Source of the DNA: Streptomyces sp. Je 1-332
GTDB lineage: Bacteria; Actinomycetota; Actinomycetes; Streptomycetales; Streptomycetaceae
Length of the DNA: 64,000 nt
Assembly (NCBI RefSeq): GCF_040730185.1
Contig: NZ_CP160402.1
Span: 8,122,001-8,186,000, forward strand
Direction: 5' to 3'
Below the pieces are notes generated by a model that saw only the letters and a program-made list of their open reading frames with translations, did not search any database and had not been told where the DNA came from. Both the position numbers and the translations under genes were made by a program. This document shows positions 34,772 to 42,868 of this stretch, in pieces (the stretch's first letter is position 1; each line of letters opens with the position of its first letter).

Positions 34772-35328
34772 CAGGCATTCCCTTCGCGTCGGGCCTCGTC
34801 GAGGTGCCGCAGAGCATGGGCCGCCTGCTCGTGGTCGCCCCTCGACCGGGAGAGCCTCGCGGCCTCGGCCGCGTACGGCACCGCCCGCTGGTACTGGCGC
34901 AGATGGTCGACCAGGATGCAGGAGATGCTGAGCATCGCCTGCGCCCGGAACGCGCTCTTGCCCGCACTGAGCGCCCTTCCCGCGATGGTCTCGAAAATCT
35001 GAACCGCGCTCTCGTACGCTTTGAGCTGCCACTCGCAGATGCCCGTGAAGATGAGGCATTGCAGTTCCTGTTCGACCTCCCCGAGTTCGGCGAAGACCGC
35101 AGCCGCCCGGACATGGATGCGCAGTGCGTCGGCGAAGCCATGCCGTTGCGCGAGTTCGATGCCCAGTCGCAGCAGGGCGGTTGCCGTCGCGCGGCGCTGA
35201 GCCGCGGGCCCGCTGATCGCGGCGCCCCGCAGCAGCGGGTCGATCGCGTCGTTGAGGCGGCCCTTGTCGATCATTGAGGTTCCCAGGTCGAGTAACGCTT
35301 CGCCCTCGGATCGGTTCTGCGGTATCAC
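34771..35328 (-). CDS. TPR-repeat protein, first gene of the operon
   Basis: 185 residues from GTG 35328 (RBS GGAGGG). It consists of TPR-like helical pairs: EALLDLGTSMIDKGRLNDAI, LRIHVRAAAVFAELGEVEQE, KAYESAVQIFETIAGRALSA and YAAEAARLSRSRGDHEQAAH. No enzyme domain is present, so it is probably an adaptor. The stop overlaps the start of the DUF6236-like gene. Together with the kinase-TPR-WD40 protein encoded opposite, it gives the locus a scaffold-and-kinase flavour. Confidence 0.75.
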   Translation of the reverse strand: MIPQNRSEGEALLDLGTSMIDKGRLNDAIDPLLRGAAISGPAAQRRATATALLRLGIELAQRHGFADALRIHVRAAAVFAELGEVEQELQCLIFTGICEWQLKAYESAVQIFETIAGRALSAGKSAFRAQAMLSISCILVDHLRQYQRAVPYAAEAARLSRSRGDHEQAAHALRHLDEARREGNA

Positions 35329-35509
35329 GGCCCTCCACAGTGATCGGCATCCGTCTCACGACCCTGCCACATCTCGGAAGCACTTGGGGCTCAGAGTGCC
35401 CTTCAGGCAGAACTCTGCCGGGTGCCACATTCGCTGACGTGCCGTCGGCGCCTGCGTCGGCGCCGACTCCGGTGTGGGTGGGTGGAGTTGGAGGGCGGGG
35501 GACCCGCAT

Positions 35510-35557
35510 GTCAACGAGAGTTGACGAACCTATCCTGTCAACATAAGTTGACAGGAT
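35510..35557 (+). promoter_or_regulatory. Twin palindromic operators over a leaderless promoter
   Basis: Two copies of GTCAAC-N4-GTTGAC occur at 35510-35525 and 35537-35552. The second is extended to a perfect 11-bp inverted repeat, ATCCTGTCAAC-ATAA-GTTGACAGGAT (35532-35557). TTGACG (35521-35526) and TAAGTT (35544-35549) form a promoter with a 17-bp spacer. Transcription would start at 35556, the A of the ATG. The right arm therefore overlaps the start codon. Confidence 0.75.
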
Positions 35558-36167
35558 GGGTAGTCAAACGCTGCTTGCCTGCGGGATGGCCGCTGGCCCT
35601 CTCTTCACCGTCGCGTACCTACTGGGAGGCGCCAGCCGTGTGGACTACAACCCGCTCCGTCATCCCGTCAGTTCGCTCTCCCTCAGCCGGTCCGGGTGGA
35701 CGCAGACTGTCAACTTCCTCTTCACGGGCTCACTGACGCTGATCTTCGCCGTGGGCCTGTGGCGTGCTGGGCCTTCCTGCTGGGGCGCACTGCTGGTCGG
35801 CGTGTGGGCGGTCGGTCTGCTGGGCGCCGGTGCCTTCCGCACGGATCCCGTGAGTGGTTACCCAGTCGGCACCCCCGATCAGCTACAGCGCCCCACCCGT
35901 GCAGGGGTTCTGCATGACCTGTTCTCCCTCATCGGATTCCTCGCCCTTGCTGCGGCCTGCTTCGTCTTCGCCATCTCCAACTCGCCAGGATGGGCCCTCT
36001 ACTCGATCGCCAGTGGCGTGCTCTTCGCGGCCACGATGGCGCTCGCCAGTGCCGCGTTCAGCCAACATCAACGCTGGGTGGATCTGGGCGGTCTGATCCA
36101 GCGCGTCTCACTCACGATCGGCTTGACCTGGCAGACGCTGCTCGCCGTGCGCATCCTGCACGGCTGA
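35556..36167 (+). CDS. DUF998 membrane protein
   Basis: 203 residues with six hydrophobic segments (MAAGPLFTVAYLLGGAS, VNFLFTGSLTLIFAVGL, ALLVGVWAVGLLGAGAF, LFSLIGFLALAAACFVFAI). The conserved DUF998 elements YNPLRHPVSSLSL and GVLHDLFSLIGF are present; the latter His is invariant in the family. The function is unknown. The family is often controlled by a neighbouring TetR/MarR repressor, but none is adjacent here, even though the promoter carries two strong palindromes. It has no RBS and is probably translated from a leaderless mRNA. Confidence 0.85.
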   Translation: MGSQTLLACGMAAGPLFTVAYLLGGASRVDYNPLRHPVSSLSLSRSGWTQTVNFLFTGSLTLIFAVGLWRAGPSCWGALLVGVWAVGLLGAGAFRTDPVSGYPVGTPDQLQRPTRAGVLHDLFSLIGFLALAAACFVFAISNSPGWALYSIASGVLFAATMALASAAFSQHQRWVDLGGLIQRVSLTIGLTWQTLLAVRILHG

Positions 36168-36296
36168 CGGTGGTCCCATACTTGCTGGTCAAGGTCGAAT
36201 TCGAGGGTGGTTTGCGCAGTTCAATGGTGACGGGGACGGGTTCGGCGGGCTCGTCTTGCCAAGGGCGTGCGTACTCCGGTGACGACGCGACTCAGG

Positions 36297-37907
36297 TCAG
36301 TCCTTCGCGGATGCGAGAGGGCGGGTGGTGGCAGGTTTGTTCACCTTGCATACGGTGCCGTCGGCGGGCAGGGTGCCGTCGACAAGGGCGGCGTCGACCG
36401 CGGCGTTGACACAGGGCACGGTGCCGTAGGAGCCGTGGCCGACTCCTTCACGAGTGAGCAGGACCGCGGAGTCCAGGGTCTGGGCCATCGTCCTGGCCCA
36501 GTGGTGCGGAGTGACGGGGTCCAGTCGCCCCCCGACCACCAGTGCCGGAGGCGCCCCGGCGGCTGTGAGTGGCTGAGTGACGCGGTCGTTGTTCGGCGCG
36601 GGCCACCGGGCGCAGTTCAGGGCGGAGTAGGCGGCCCGGGTCCCGATCCGCTCGGCCTCAGCGACAGCCCTGGTGGCTGCGGCCTCATGCGCGGCGATGC
36701 CGGTCGGGGTCTGCCAGTCGGCGCAGCGCACCGCGGTGTGGGCTTCGAACATCGCGGTCGGCACCGGGAAGGGGGACACCGTGACGCTGGCCCACAGGGT
36801 GTGCAGGGGTGCGCCGTTGCCGTTCTGCGCGGCCAGCAGAGACGCAGTCAGCAACGGCCAGGTGTTCTGATCGCCGGCGAGGGCTCGGGCGGCCTCCAGC
36901 GCCTTGGCGCCGTCGAGTTCGCCGCCCGGGGTGACGCCTTTGCCGGGTGCGATCTTCAGTGGCTTCGCTTCCAACGTGTCGATCAGCGTGTCGAACGCGG
37001 CCTGCGGGTCACCGTCGCCGAACGGGCACACCGCGTTTCCCTCGGTGCGGCAGGTCTCGAACCAGGCGTCGAGTGTTCGCTCGCTGGCAACGGCGACCTC
37101 GTTGAGGAAGGTGAGCGAGTCGTCGAACCACAGGTTGGTGTCGACGGGAGCGTCGAGCACCATCTGGCGGACGCGGTGGGGGAACAGCGTGGCGTACATC
37201 GGGCCGACCACGGTGCCGTAGGACAGGCCGTAATAGGTGATCTTGTCCTCGTCGAGCGCGGAGCGGACCTGGTCTATGTCGCGTGCCACGTTGTCGGTGG
37301 AGAGGCTGGCCAGGAACTCCTTGCTCTGGAGTGCCACGCAGCCGTCGGTGAACGCGGTGGCGTCGGCGAGCAGCCGTGGCGGCGTTTTGCCCCCGCGGAC
37401 GGCCGGGTCGAACGCGGTGCCGGCGGCGCCGGCTCGCTGCTCGTCGGTCAGGCAGCGTACGGCCTGCGACCCGCCGACACCGCGCGGGTCCATCGCGATG
37501 ATGTCGAATCTGGCGAGCACCTGGGACGAGAAGGCACCGGGGGTGCCGGCAGTCTTGGGCAGGTTGCGGAGCGTCTCGGTGGCGGGGACCCCGGGCCCAC
37601 CCGGGTTGAATATCAGGCTGCCGATGCGATGGTCGGGATCGGTGGCCCGGTGCCGCATGACCGCGAGCCGGACCTGCGTGCCGTCGGGTTCGTCGTACTC
37701 CTGCGGCACCTTGAGGGTGGCGCATTCGAGGTCGTTCCCGCACTCGCTCCAGGCGAGCGGGCCCGGGGACGGGGCGGAGGCCGGCGTAACCTCCGCGGAC
37801 GTGTTGCGCGGTCCCGAAGCGCCCGAGGAACACCCGGTCAGCGCCATGAGGGCGGCGACAACGGCCGCCCCGTACTGGGCGGCGGTCCTTGGCCTCGACC
37901 GGATCAT
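36297..37907 (-). CDS. Secreted alpha/beta-hydrolase, TAP-like tripeptidyl aminopeptidase lipoprotein
   Basis: 536 residues from ATG 37907 (RBS AAGGAGGG). The lipoprotein signal ends at ALMALTGCSSG. The fold matches the SlpD/TAP family: LIFNPGGPGVPATETL oxyanion region, nucleophile Ser in YYGLSYGTVVGPM, acid in VVGGRLDPVTPHHW and His in EGVGHGSYGTVPCV. The C-terminal TAP-like domain with Cys pairs (CADW, NCARW, PCVN, TVCKV) is present. These enzymes cleave tripeptides from extracellular proteins and peptides. It would be tethered to the outer face of the membrane. Confidence 0.9.
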   Translation of the reverse strand: MIRSRPRTAAQYGAAVVAALMALTGCSSGASGPRNTSAEVTPASAPSPGPLAWSECGNDLECATLKVPQEYDEPDGTQVRLAVMRHRATDPDHRIGSLIFNPGGPGVPATETLRNLPKTAGTPGAFSSQVLARFDIIAMDPRGVGGSQAVRCLTDEQRAGAAGTAFDPAVRGGKTPPRLLADATAFTDGCVALQSKEFLASLSTDNVARDIDQVRSALDEDKITYYGLSYGTVVGPMYATLFPHRVRQMVLDAPVDTNLWFDDSLTFLNEVAVASERTLDAWFETCRTEGNAVCPFGDGDPQAAFDTLIDTLEAKPLKIAPGKGVTPGGELDGAKALEAARALAGDQNTWPLLTASLLAAQNGNGAPLHTLWASVTVSPFPVPTAMFEAHTAVRCADWQTPTGIAAHEAAATRAVAEAERIGTRAAYSALNCARWPAPNNDRVTQPLTAAGAPPALVVGGRLDPVTPHHWARTMAQTLDSAVLLTREGVGHGSYGTVPCVNAAVDAALVDGTLPADGTVCKVNKPATTRPLASAKD

Positions 37908-38018
37908 GGTGACCCTCCTTTTCCGTACTCGTGTCATTCCGAGCGACCGGGCGTTGCCGGTCGGGCAAGAAGCCAGCCGAACAGGGCCGACGTGGTCGCG
38001 TCCCCTTTCCTCGAGGGG

Positions 38019-38666
38019 TCAGTGACCGGCTGCGTCGAGCAGAGAGGAGTACCGCAGGCGGAGCGCGCGCTCCATGCTCGCCAGGACGGCCCCGCCTCCC
38101 AGCGCGAGGTTCAGCCAGAGCGGCAGATGGACGGGCGCGTCGAATGTTCCGACCCTCTGGGCGACAGGAGGTAGGTGGGAGAGGGGTTCGGCAAGCTGCA
38201 ACAGGTTCAGGCCCACGCCGATGACGAGCAGGAGTGCCGAGCCGACGCCGATCGCCCGGCTCAGTCCCGGATGGCGGGCACCGAAGCGGGCTCGCCGCCC
38301 CTCTGCCGAGGCCGGGTCGGGCGCGAGCTGACGCGGCTGTCCCGCCGCGGGGCGGTAATGGCAGCGCTTGATCCCGTAGTTGCTCATCGCCACCTCGATC
38401 ACGCCCCCTTCGACCGGGAAGACCGCGGGCAGTTTCGACTCGGCCGCGTGCCTGCCGTCCAGGAACAGATGCGCCCGGATCTTGCTGTTGTCCAACCGCG
38501 CCCAGTGCCGCACGTCGACGGCGTGCAGGCGGGCGCGACCGTCGGCGCCGGGGAGCCGGAGCCAGAACAGCGAGCGCAGGGGCACCTGCCACCAGCGGAA
38601 CTGCTGGAGCTCCCGTCCGTCCCCGGGCCTGAGGCGCCTGGACGCCGCCCAGTCCTTCCAGGCCAT
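38019..38666 (-). CDS. Membrane protein of unknown function under TetR-type control
   Basis: 215 residues from ATG 38666, chosen for its RBS (AAGGGGG). A soluble N-terminal half (FRWWQVPLRSLFWLRLPGAD, VDVRHWARLDNSKIRAHLFL) is followed by basic residues and two hydrophobic segments (AIGVGSALLLVIGVGLNLLQ and LPLWLNLALGGGAVLA). The family is unknown. It is divergent from a TetR gene, and the operator array between them overlaps its promoter region, so it is the likely regulated target. Confidence 0.7.
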   Translation of the reverse strand: MAWKDWAASRRLRPGDGRELQQFRWWQVPLRSLFWLRLPGADGRARLHAVDVRHWARLDNSKIRAHLFLDGRHAAESKLPAVFPVEGGVIEVAMSNYGIKRCHYRPAAGQPRQLAPDPASAEGRRARFGARHPGLSRAIGVGSALLLVIGVGLNLLQLAEPLSHLPPVAQRVGTFDAPVHLPLWLNLALGGGAVLASMERALRLRYSSLLDAAGH

Positions 38667-38701
38667 TGCACCGCCCCCTTCGTTCATCACCCGCACCATC
38701 G

Positions 38702-38777
38702 CTAGTACAGCGTGTTAGTAAAACGCTAGCACACTGTACTAGTACGGCGTGCTAGTACGGCGTGCTAGTACAGTGTT
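38702..38777. promoter_or_regulatory. Iterated operator array upstream of the TetR gene
   Basis: The 13-mer CTAGTAC(A/G)GCGTG recurs at 38702-38714, 38739-38751 and 38752-38764. A variant CTAGTACAGTGTT lies at 38765-38777. An inverted copy, CACACTGTACTAG, is at 38730-38742. A degenerate copy TTAGTAAAACGCTAG fills the gap. The array spans the whole divergent promoter between the membrane protein and TetR genes. Confidence 0.75.
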
Positions 38778-38805
38778 CGGAGGAGAAAGTGGAGGTGAGC
38801 GGAGC

Positions 38806-39417
38806 ATGGAGACACGCGAGAAGATCCTCAAAGCCGCGGCAGAGATGATCGCCGAGGACATGGCGGCGAAGCTGAGCGTGAGAGCGGTCGCCGCGCGCGC
38901 GGGAGTGAGTACCGGCTCGCTGAGGTTCCACTTCCCCACCCAGCGCGCCCTGCAGGACAGCCTGCTCTCACGGATCTACGAGCACGTGTTGCCCGGCGAC
39001 CCGATCCGGGACCAGGCGTTGCCGCCCCGCGAACGGCTGTTGACCTGCCTTCGGCAGGTGCTCGCGCCCCTCGGCGTCAACGAAGACGCGCGGACGGCGT
39101 GGGGCGAGATGTATCGGACCTTCATCGAACCCGAGCCGACCGAACAACGGCGCGCCGCCTACCTCGGTCATGAGCGGGAGGCGGAGCGCCGGGTCGAGCA
39201 CTGGCTGACGGTGCTCGCAGAGGAAGGTGCACTGCCCCCGGGTGACCACACCCGGAACGTCAGATTCCTTCTCACCGTCCTCAACGGGCTCTCGGTCGAA
39301 CGCGCCCTGCCCACCCGCGAATCCGTCCTTGTCGCCGAGACGGAGACCCTCAACGCCGCCGTCGACTACGTCCTCGGGGCCGGTCCCGCGCCCTCCGCCC
39401 GGCCGAGCTTGCCGTAA
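38806..39417 (+). CDS. TetR-family transcriptional regulator
   Basis: 203 residues from ATG 38806 (METREKILKAAAEMIAEDMA). HTH at 15-55 (KLSVRAVAARAGVSTGSLRF, HFPTQRALQDSLLSRI). The C-terminal domain (AWGEMYRTFIEPEPTEQRRA) is of a common Streptomyces type. Upstream in-frame codons run through the repeated operator and are rejected as starts. It probably binds the CTAGTAC array and represses itself and the divergent membrane protein gene. Confidence 0.9.
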   Translation: METREKILKAAAEMIAEDMAAKLSVRAVAARAGVSTGSLRFHFPTQRALQDSLLSRIYEHVLPGDPIRDQALPPRERLLTCLRQVLAPLGVNEDARTAWGEMYRTFIEPEPTEQRRAAYLGHEREAERRVEHWLTVLAEEGALPPGDHTRNVRFLLTVLNGLSVERALPTRESVLVAETETLNAAVDYVLGAGPAPSARPSLP

Positions 39418-39463
39418 ACCGCAGCGGCCGTCCCTCTGTAGCGCGACGCGGATCCGGCTGCTG

Positions 39464-39876
39464 TCAGCGGGGGAGCTGGGCGTGGATGGTCTTCCCGCCG
39501 GGGCTGGGTGTGATGGTCAGCCGGCTGGTGAGGTCGCGGATCATGTGCCAGCCGAAGCCGCCGCTGGCGCCGTTGATGTCGGGGGTGCGCTCGCGCGGGT
39601 ATGCAGGGTTTGAGTCGCTGACTGCGGCGGTCACCGTGTCTGGGCCGGCGGACAGTTCCAGGATGTACCGGCCGCCGCCGTGACGCAGGGCGTTGGTGAC
39701 GAGTTCGGAGACCACCAGGACGAGCGAGTCGGCCTGTCCGGGTCGGGCGCCGGGCTGAGACGGTCAGTGAAGGCGCGGACTGCCTGGCGGGCCTGGCGAA
39801 TGGCGGCTGCGCTGTCGCCCCGCACCACGCTCGGTGCGGCGAGTGTCGAGGTGATGGTGATCGTTGTGCTGTTCAT
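39464..39876 (-). pseudogene. ATP-binding anti-sigma-type HATPase gene with one frameshift
   Basis: From ATG 39876 the first frame reads TTITITSTLAAPSVVRGDSA and AAIRQARQAVRAFTDRLSPA. The homology then continues in another frame as GQADSLVLVVSELVTNALRH and DINGASGGFGWHMIRDLTSR. A single base added to the C run near 39745 (GCGCCCGACCC) joins them into about 137 residues. The N-box SELVTNALRHG and the G-box GGFGWHMI are those of RsbW/SpoIIAB-like kinases that bind ATP and sigma or anti-anti-sigma factors. Real pseudogene or sequencing deletion cannot be decided here. Confidence 0.75.
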
Positions 39877-40450
39877 GCGCGTACACCCCGCCTGTGATCG
39901 GTTGCGCCGCTTGTGCCGTGACACCCCACCTGCCCGTTTCGGCGGCACTCACACGTCTGGGACGAGCTTCGTTGCAAGTTTCAGGCACTGTGAACGCCAA
40001 GGCTTCCCTGTCCGCCTGCACAGAAAAACTGTCACGGCGAAGGTAGACATGTGGGGGTTGCTGGGTTACTGTTCTGTCCGTAGCCAAGAGGTCGAGCAGG
40101 CCCGGCAGAGACGAACTGCCGGGGGAGCAGTACATGTAAGTGCAGTCGGCAGTACCAGCAGTTCGCAGTACCAGCACACAGTTGATTCAGAAGGAAGAAC
40201 GGAGGAGTTGAGGCGCCATCAGGATCGCCCGGGCAAGAAATCTGAGCCTGGGTACCGCAGGACATCGATAGGCAGGTGGTCTCCGGTCACGCAACTAGCG
40301 ATCCCCGCACCCCGCCCGCATCCCAGGCGGCTGTGCGGACACAGAAGGCCGGCGCAGGACTAGGGCCGGCAGATGGTGTTAGCAGTTCCTTCGGGGCCCT
40401 GGTGTCACACAGCACCAGGGCCCCTCCAGCATGTTCCACAACGAGGTGAG
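39877..40450. other. Long leader/intergenic region before the BldC-like gene
   Basis: About 570 bases without a convincing gene. TTGCTG and TAGCCA, 17 bp apart near 40058-40086, could be a promoter giving a long untranslated leader. A strong hairpin at 40393-40424 is listed separately. One plus-strand frame is open through the region, but its composition is not protein-like. Confidence 0.35.
40393..40424 (+). promoter_or_regulatory. Strong 12-bp hairpin just upstream of the BldC-like gene
   Basis: GGGGCCCTGGTG (40393-40404) and CACCAGGGCCCC (40413-40424) pair perfectly around an 8-base loop, ending 26 bases before the ATG at 40451. It may be a terminator for an upstream transcript or an attenuator/leader structure; no U tract follows. 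Confidence 0.7.
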
Positions 40451-40801
40451 ATGACAGCAGACGATTCCTTCGGCCGTCTCGATGACGACGACTACCCCGC
40501 CTACACCATGGGACGGGCTGCCGAAATACTCGGCACCACACCCGCCTTCCTCCGGGCCGTCGGACGAGCCCGCCTGATCACTCCCTTGCGCTCGGAGGGC
40601 GGCCACCGCCGCTACTCCCGCTACCAGCTGAGGATCGCTGCCCGTGCCCGCGAACTCGTGGACCAGGGCACCCCCATCGAAGCCGCCTGCCGCATCGTCA
40701 TCCTCGAAGACCAGCTCGAAGAAGCGCAGCGCCTCAACGAAGGACGCCGCGCTGAAGTACACCGCGCTGGTGCTGAACCGCGCCCCATGTCGGACGCCTG
40801 A
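40451..40801 (+). CDS. BldC-like MerR-type regulator
   Basis: 116 residues from ATG 40451 (GAGGTGAG immediately upstream). A single MerR-type winged HTH is visible: YTMGRAAEILGTTPAFLRAV, GRARLITPLRSEGGHRRYSR, YQLRIAARARELVDQG. A short helical tail follows (IEAACRIVILEDQLEEAQRL). There is no effector domain, as in BldC and related Streptomyces regulators. The targets are unknown; the strong leader hairpin suggests post-initiation control of its expression. Confidence 0.85.
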   Translation: MTADDSFGRLDDDDYPAYTMGRAAEILGTTPAFLRAVGRARLITPLRSEGGHRRYSRYQLRIAARARELVDQGTPIEAACRIVILEDQLEEAQRLNEGRRAEVHRAGAEPRPMSDA

Positions 40802-40862
40802 CGCGCCTGCCAGGAAAGCCGTGATCTCCCGCCCTGAACGGCACCCGCTGGGCGTGGCTGTC

Positions 40863-41273
40863 TCAAGTGGGGTCGGATAGTCGGGCCAGTCGGCTGCGCA
40901 GACGCGCAGAAGCTCCACGAAGAGCACCGAGTTGTTGCACCTCGGCCGCCGTGAGTTCCGTCCGTCCTGCCAGCGCGAGCACCGCGGCATAGGGTCGTTC
41001 GCCCTCGGCGAGCTTCGCCGCTACGGCGTCACGGACGGCTCGCAGCACTGAGTGGTCCGCGTTCGGATGCTCCGCCAACAGGCGAAGCAGCCTGTTGTCG
41101 TTCCAGGCACTGTCGTGGGCCTTGCTCAGCTCCAGCAAGGTGCCGGGCGGCGTAGCAGGATTGGTGGCCAACGCCTGCCAGACGAAGGGGTACTGACATT
41201 GAGCGAGGCGATGCAGGGCGGCACTGTCGTTCTCAGTACGCGCCCGTTCAAGGTAGTCGCCAGGCGTGTGCAC
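40863..41273 (-). CDS. Variant leucine-rich-repeat-like protein
   Basis: 136 residues from GTG 41273 with a GGAGG RBS. It is made of short helical units such as WQALATNPATPPGTLLELSK, RLLAEHPNADHSVLRAVRDA and VLALAGRTELTAAEVQQL, a spacing seen in variant LRR (LRV) and related repeat proteins. There is no enzyme motif. It sits next to a HEAT-repeat gene on the same strand and near the STAND-WD40 gene, a cluster rich in repeat scaffolds. Confidence 0.7.
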   Translation of the reverse strand: MHTPGDYLERARTENDSAALHRLAQCQYPFVWQALATNPATPPGTLLELSKAHDSAWNDNRLLRLLAEHPNADHSVLRAVRDAVAAKLAEGERPYAAVLALAGRTELTAAEVQQLGALRGASARLRSRLARLSDPT

Positions 41274-41443
41274 GGACGCGGCCTCCAGGGATCACCGGAG
41301 TACGCATCCTGGGTCGTTCGGCGTAGTCCTGGCAAGCCGGTACACCACCCCCACCGCCCCCGCTCCTCCGGGTGATCGTCTCCGCCACGTGGACTGATGA
41401 GCCCGGGACGCACTGGCCAGGCACGGCCTCAGAGGGCGAGCGG

Positions 41444-42439
41444 TTAGCTCCGCGTCGCCAGCTTGGCCAGCGCCTCCCGTACCGCAAAGGAGATCTCCGC
41501 GTCGCGGCTGAGGGCCTGGCGGAGAGGCTCGACGGCCCTAGGGTCCCCCAGGTTCCCCAGGGCCTGCGCGGCAAAGTAGCGGACCCGTTCATGGTCGTCG
41601 GTGAGGGAGTCGAGCAGGTTGTCCAGCGCACTCCGGTCGCCGAGATGCCCCACCCCGGTGGCCGCGTGCTCGCGGACCAGCGGGAACTCGTCCCGCAGTG
41701 CTGAGCACAGCGGACCGACCATCAACTGCCGGCCCGCGTCGGAAAGTTTGCCGTGGCCGTAGACCGTCAGGCCGTAACCGACGGTACTGCGGTAGGCGAT
41801 GTTGGCCAGTTCCCGAGCCGCGTACGACCTCAGCATCTTCCGCTGATCCGCCAGTACCTCGAGCAGGCCGCGCAGCATCAGTTCCGGCCCACCCACGGTG
41901 ATCAGTGCCGGGTTCACGCAGTCAACGGCCGGAATCACTTGAGGTCCGTCGTCGATGCCGTTGTATCTCTCAGTCCAATACGCCTCATCGCGCAACAAAC
42001 GCAGCAGGCGCTCCCCGACCTCGGCGCCACCGATCGCGGCCAGCGATCCGATCATGGACGAGACGGCAGGTGCCTGCAGACTGACGATTTCTCTCCCCAG
42101 GGCGTCGAACAACGGGTCCACTGCGCGCGGATCGCGCAATCGCTCCAGCGTGCGTGCCGCTTCGCGACGGACGGAAACATCCCCGTCCCGCAGGGCGGCG
42201 CACACCTTGTCCACCGGGTTCGCGCGACGGAATTGCGCTTCCGCTTCCGCTTCGAGCTCGACACCACGCTGCCAACAGGCCTCACAGCACAGTCGATTGA
42301 CGTGTCGCCGCGCCGCATCCGAGCCGTCGGAGACGTAGACCCATCCCCGTCTTTGCGGTCCGGCAGACGGCATCATCGTCGCGCGGCACAGCTCACACCG
42401 GTCTCCGTCACCGGAACGCCCCTTCTTCCACCATCGCAT
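41444..42439 (-). CDS. HEAT-repeat protein with N-terminal Cys pairs
   Basis: 331 residues from ATG 42439 (MRWWKKGRSGDGDRCELC). The first 65 residues carry CELC and RLCCEACWQRG, a likely zinc site. The rest is PBS-lyase-type HEAT repeats: VCAALRDGDVSVRREAARTL, PLCSALRDEFPLVREHAATG, LLDSLTDDHERVRYFAAQAL, GNLGDPRAVEPLRQAL. It is probably a protein-binding scaffold. It is divergent from the STAND-WD40 gene, and their shared upstream region carries a motif found again at 48.26 kb. Confidence 0.8.
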   Translation of the reverse strand: MRWWKKGRSGDGDRCELCRATMMPSAGPQRRGWVYVSDGSDAARRHVNRLCCEACWQRGVELEAEAEAQFRRANPVDKVCAALRDGDVSVRREAARTLERLRDPRAVDPLFDALGREIVSLQAPAVSSMIGSLAAIGGAEVGERLLRLLRDEAYWTERYNGIDDGPQVIPAVDCVNPALITVGGPELMLRGLLEVLADQRKMLRSYAARELANIAYRSTVGYGLTVYGHGKLSDAGRQLMVGPLCSALRDEFPLVREHAATGVGHLGDRSALDNLLDSLTDDHERVRYFAAQALGNLGDPRAVEPLRQALSRDAEISFAVREALAKLATRS

Positions 42440-42868
42440 GCGTCCCCCTGCACCCGCCGCCCTCAACTCAAACGACACTACTGGCGCACCCAGCGGCCTG
42501 TCCCGGGCTGCACCAAGTCCACGAACGAGAATCTCGCGGCGCATGAGGTCCTCGTGAAGACGAGTGGACGCCGGAGCCGCTGGCACGCTCTGCCCTGCTC
42601 CCCCCGTGGCAGGGCAAGGAAGGCCTGGGGCGGTGAGGAGCGCGGGGCGATGCACCACGCTCGCCTGCCCTGGCCCGCATCAGCGGCCCCGGTCGTCTTC
42701 TGGTGATTTCAGTGGGCCGGCGGTTTTCTCGCACCCCTCCTGCGTGCGGTAGACAAAACAAATCCCGGGTGTGACAGGCATCCTGCGGTTGGCTTGAGAG
42801 TGCGTTTCCGCTGCTGCGACGGCTGTGTTGGGGTGGACGGGGGTACACCGGACGAGAGGCTGGGACAG
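42440..42868. other. Divergent intergenic region between HEAT and STAND-WD40 genes
   Basis: About 430 bases with no convincing gene. Its main feature is the element at 42724-42759 shared with the 48.26 kb intergenic region. Some minus-strand frames are open, but they lack starts and a coding look. Confidence 0.4.
42724..42759. repeat. Shared regulatory-like element, copy 1
   Basis: TTTTCTCGCACCCC (42724-42737) and GGTAGACAAAAC (42748-42759) are separated by 10 bp. The same two blocks recur 11 bp apart at 48257-48293. The outer ends (GTTTT and AAAAC) are complementary, giving a weak inverted repeat. In both places it lies between divergent genes. Confidence 0.7.

Noticed and set aside
33566..35509. 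A 647-codon version of the DUF6236-like protein
   Set aside because: The first 246 codons lie in antisense-like frame over the TPR gene; the family start MDRFALYYPHIH at 34771 is clear.
36267..38174. A 635-codon plus-strand frame over the TAP-like hydrolase
   Set aside because: It is antisense to a lipoprotein with a complete catalytic triad; no start or domain supports it.
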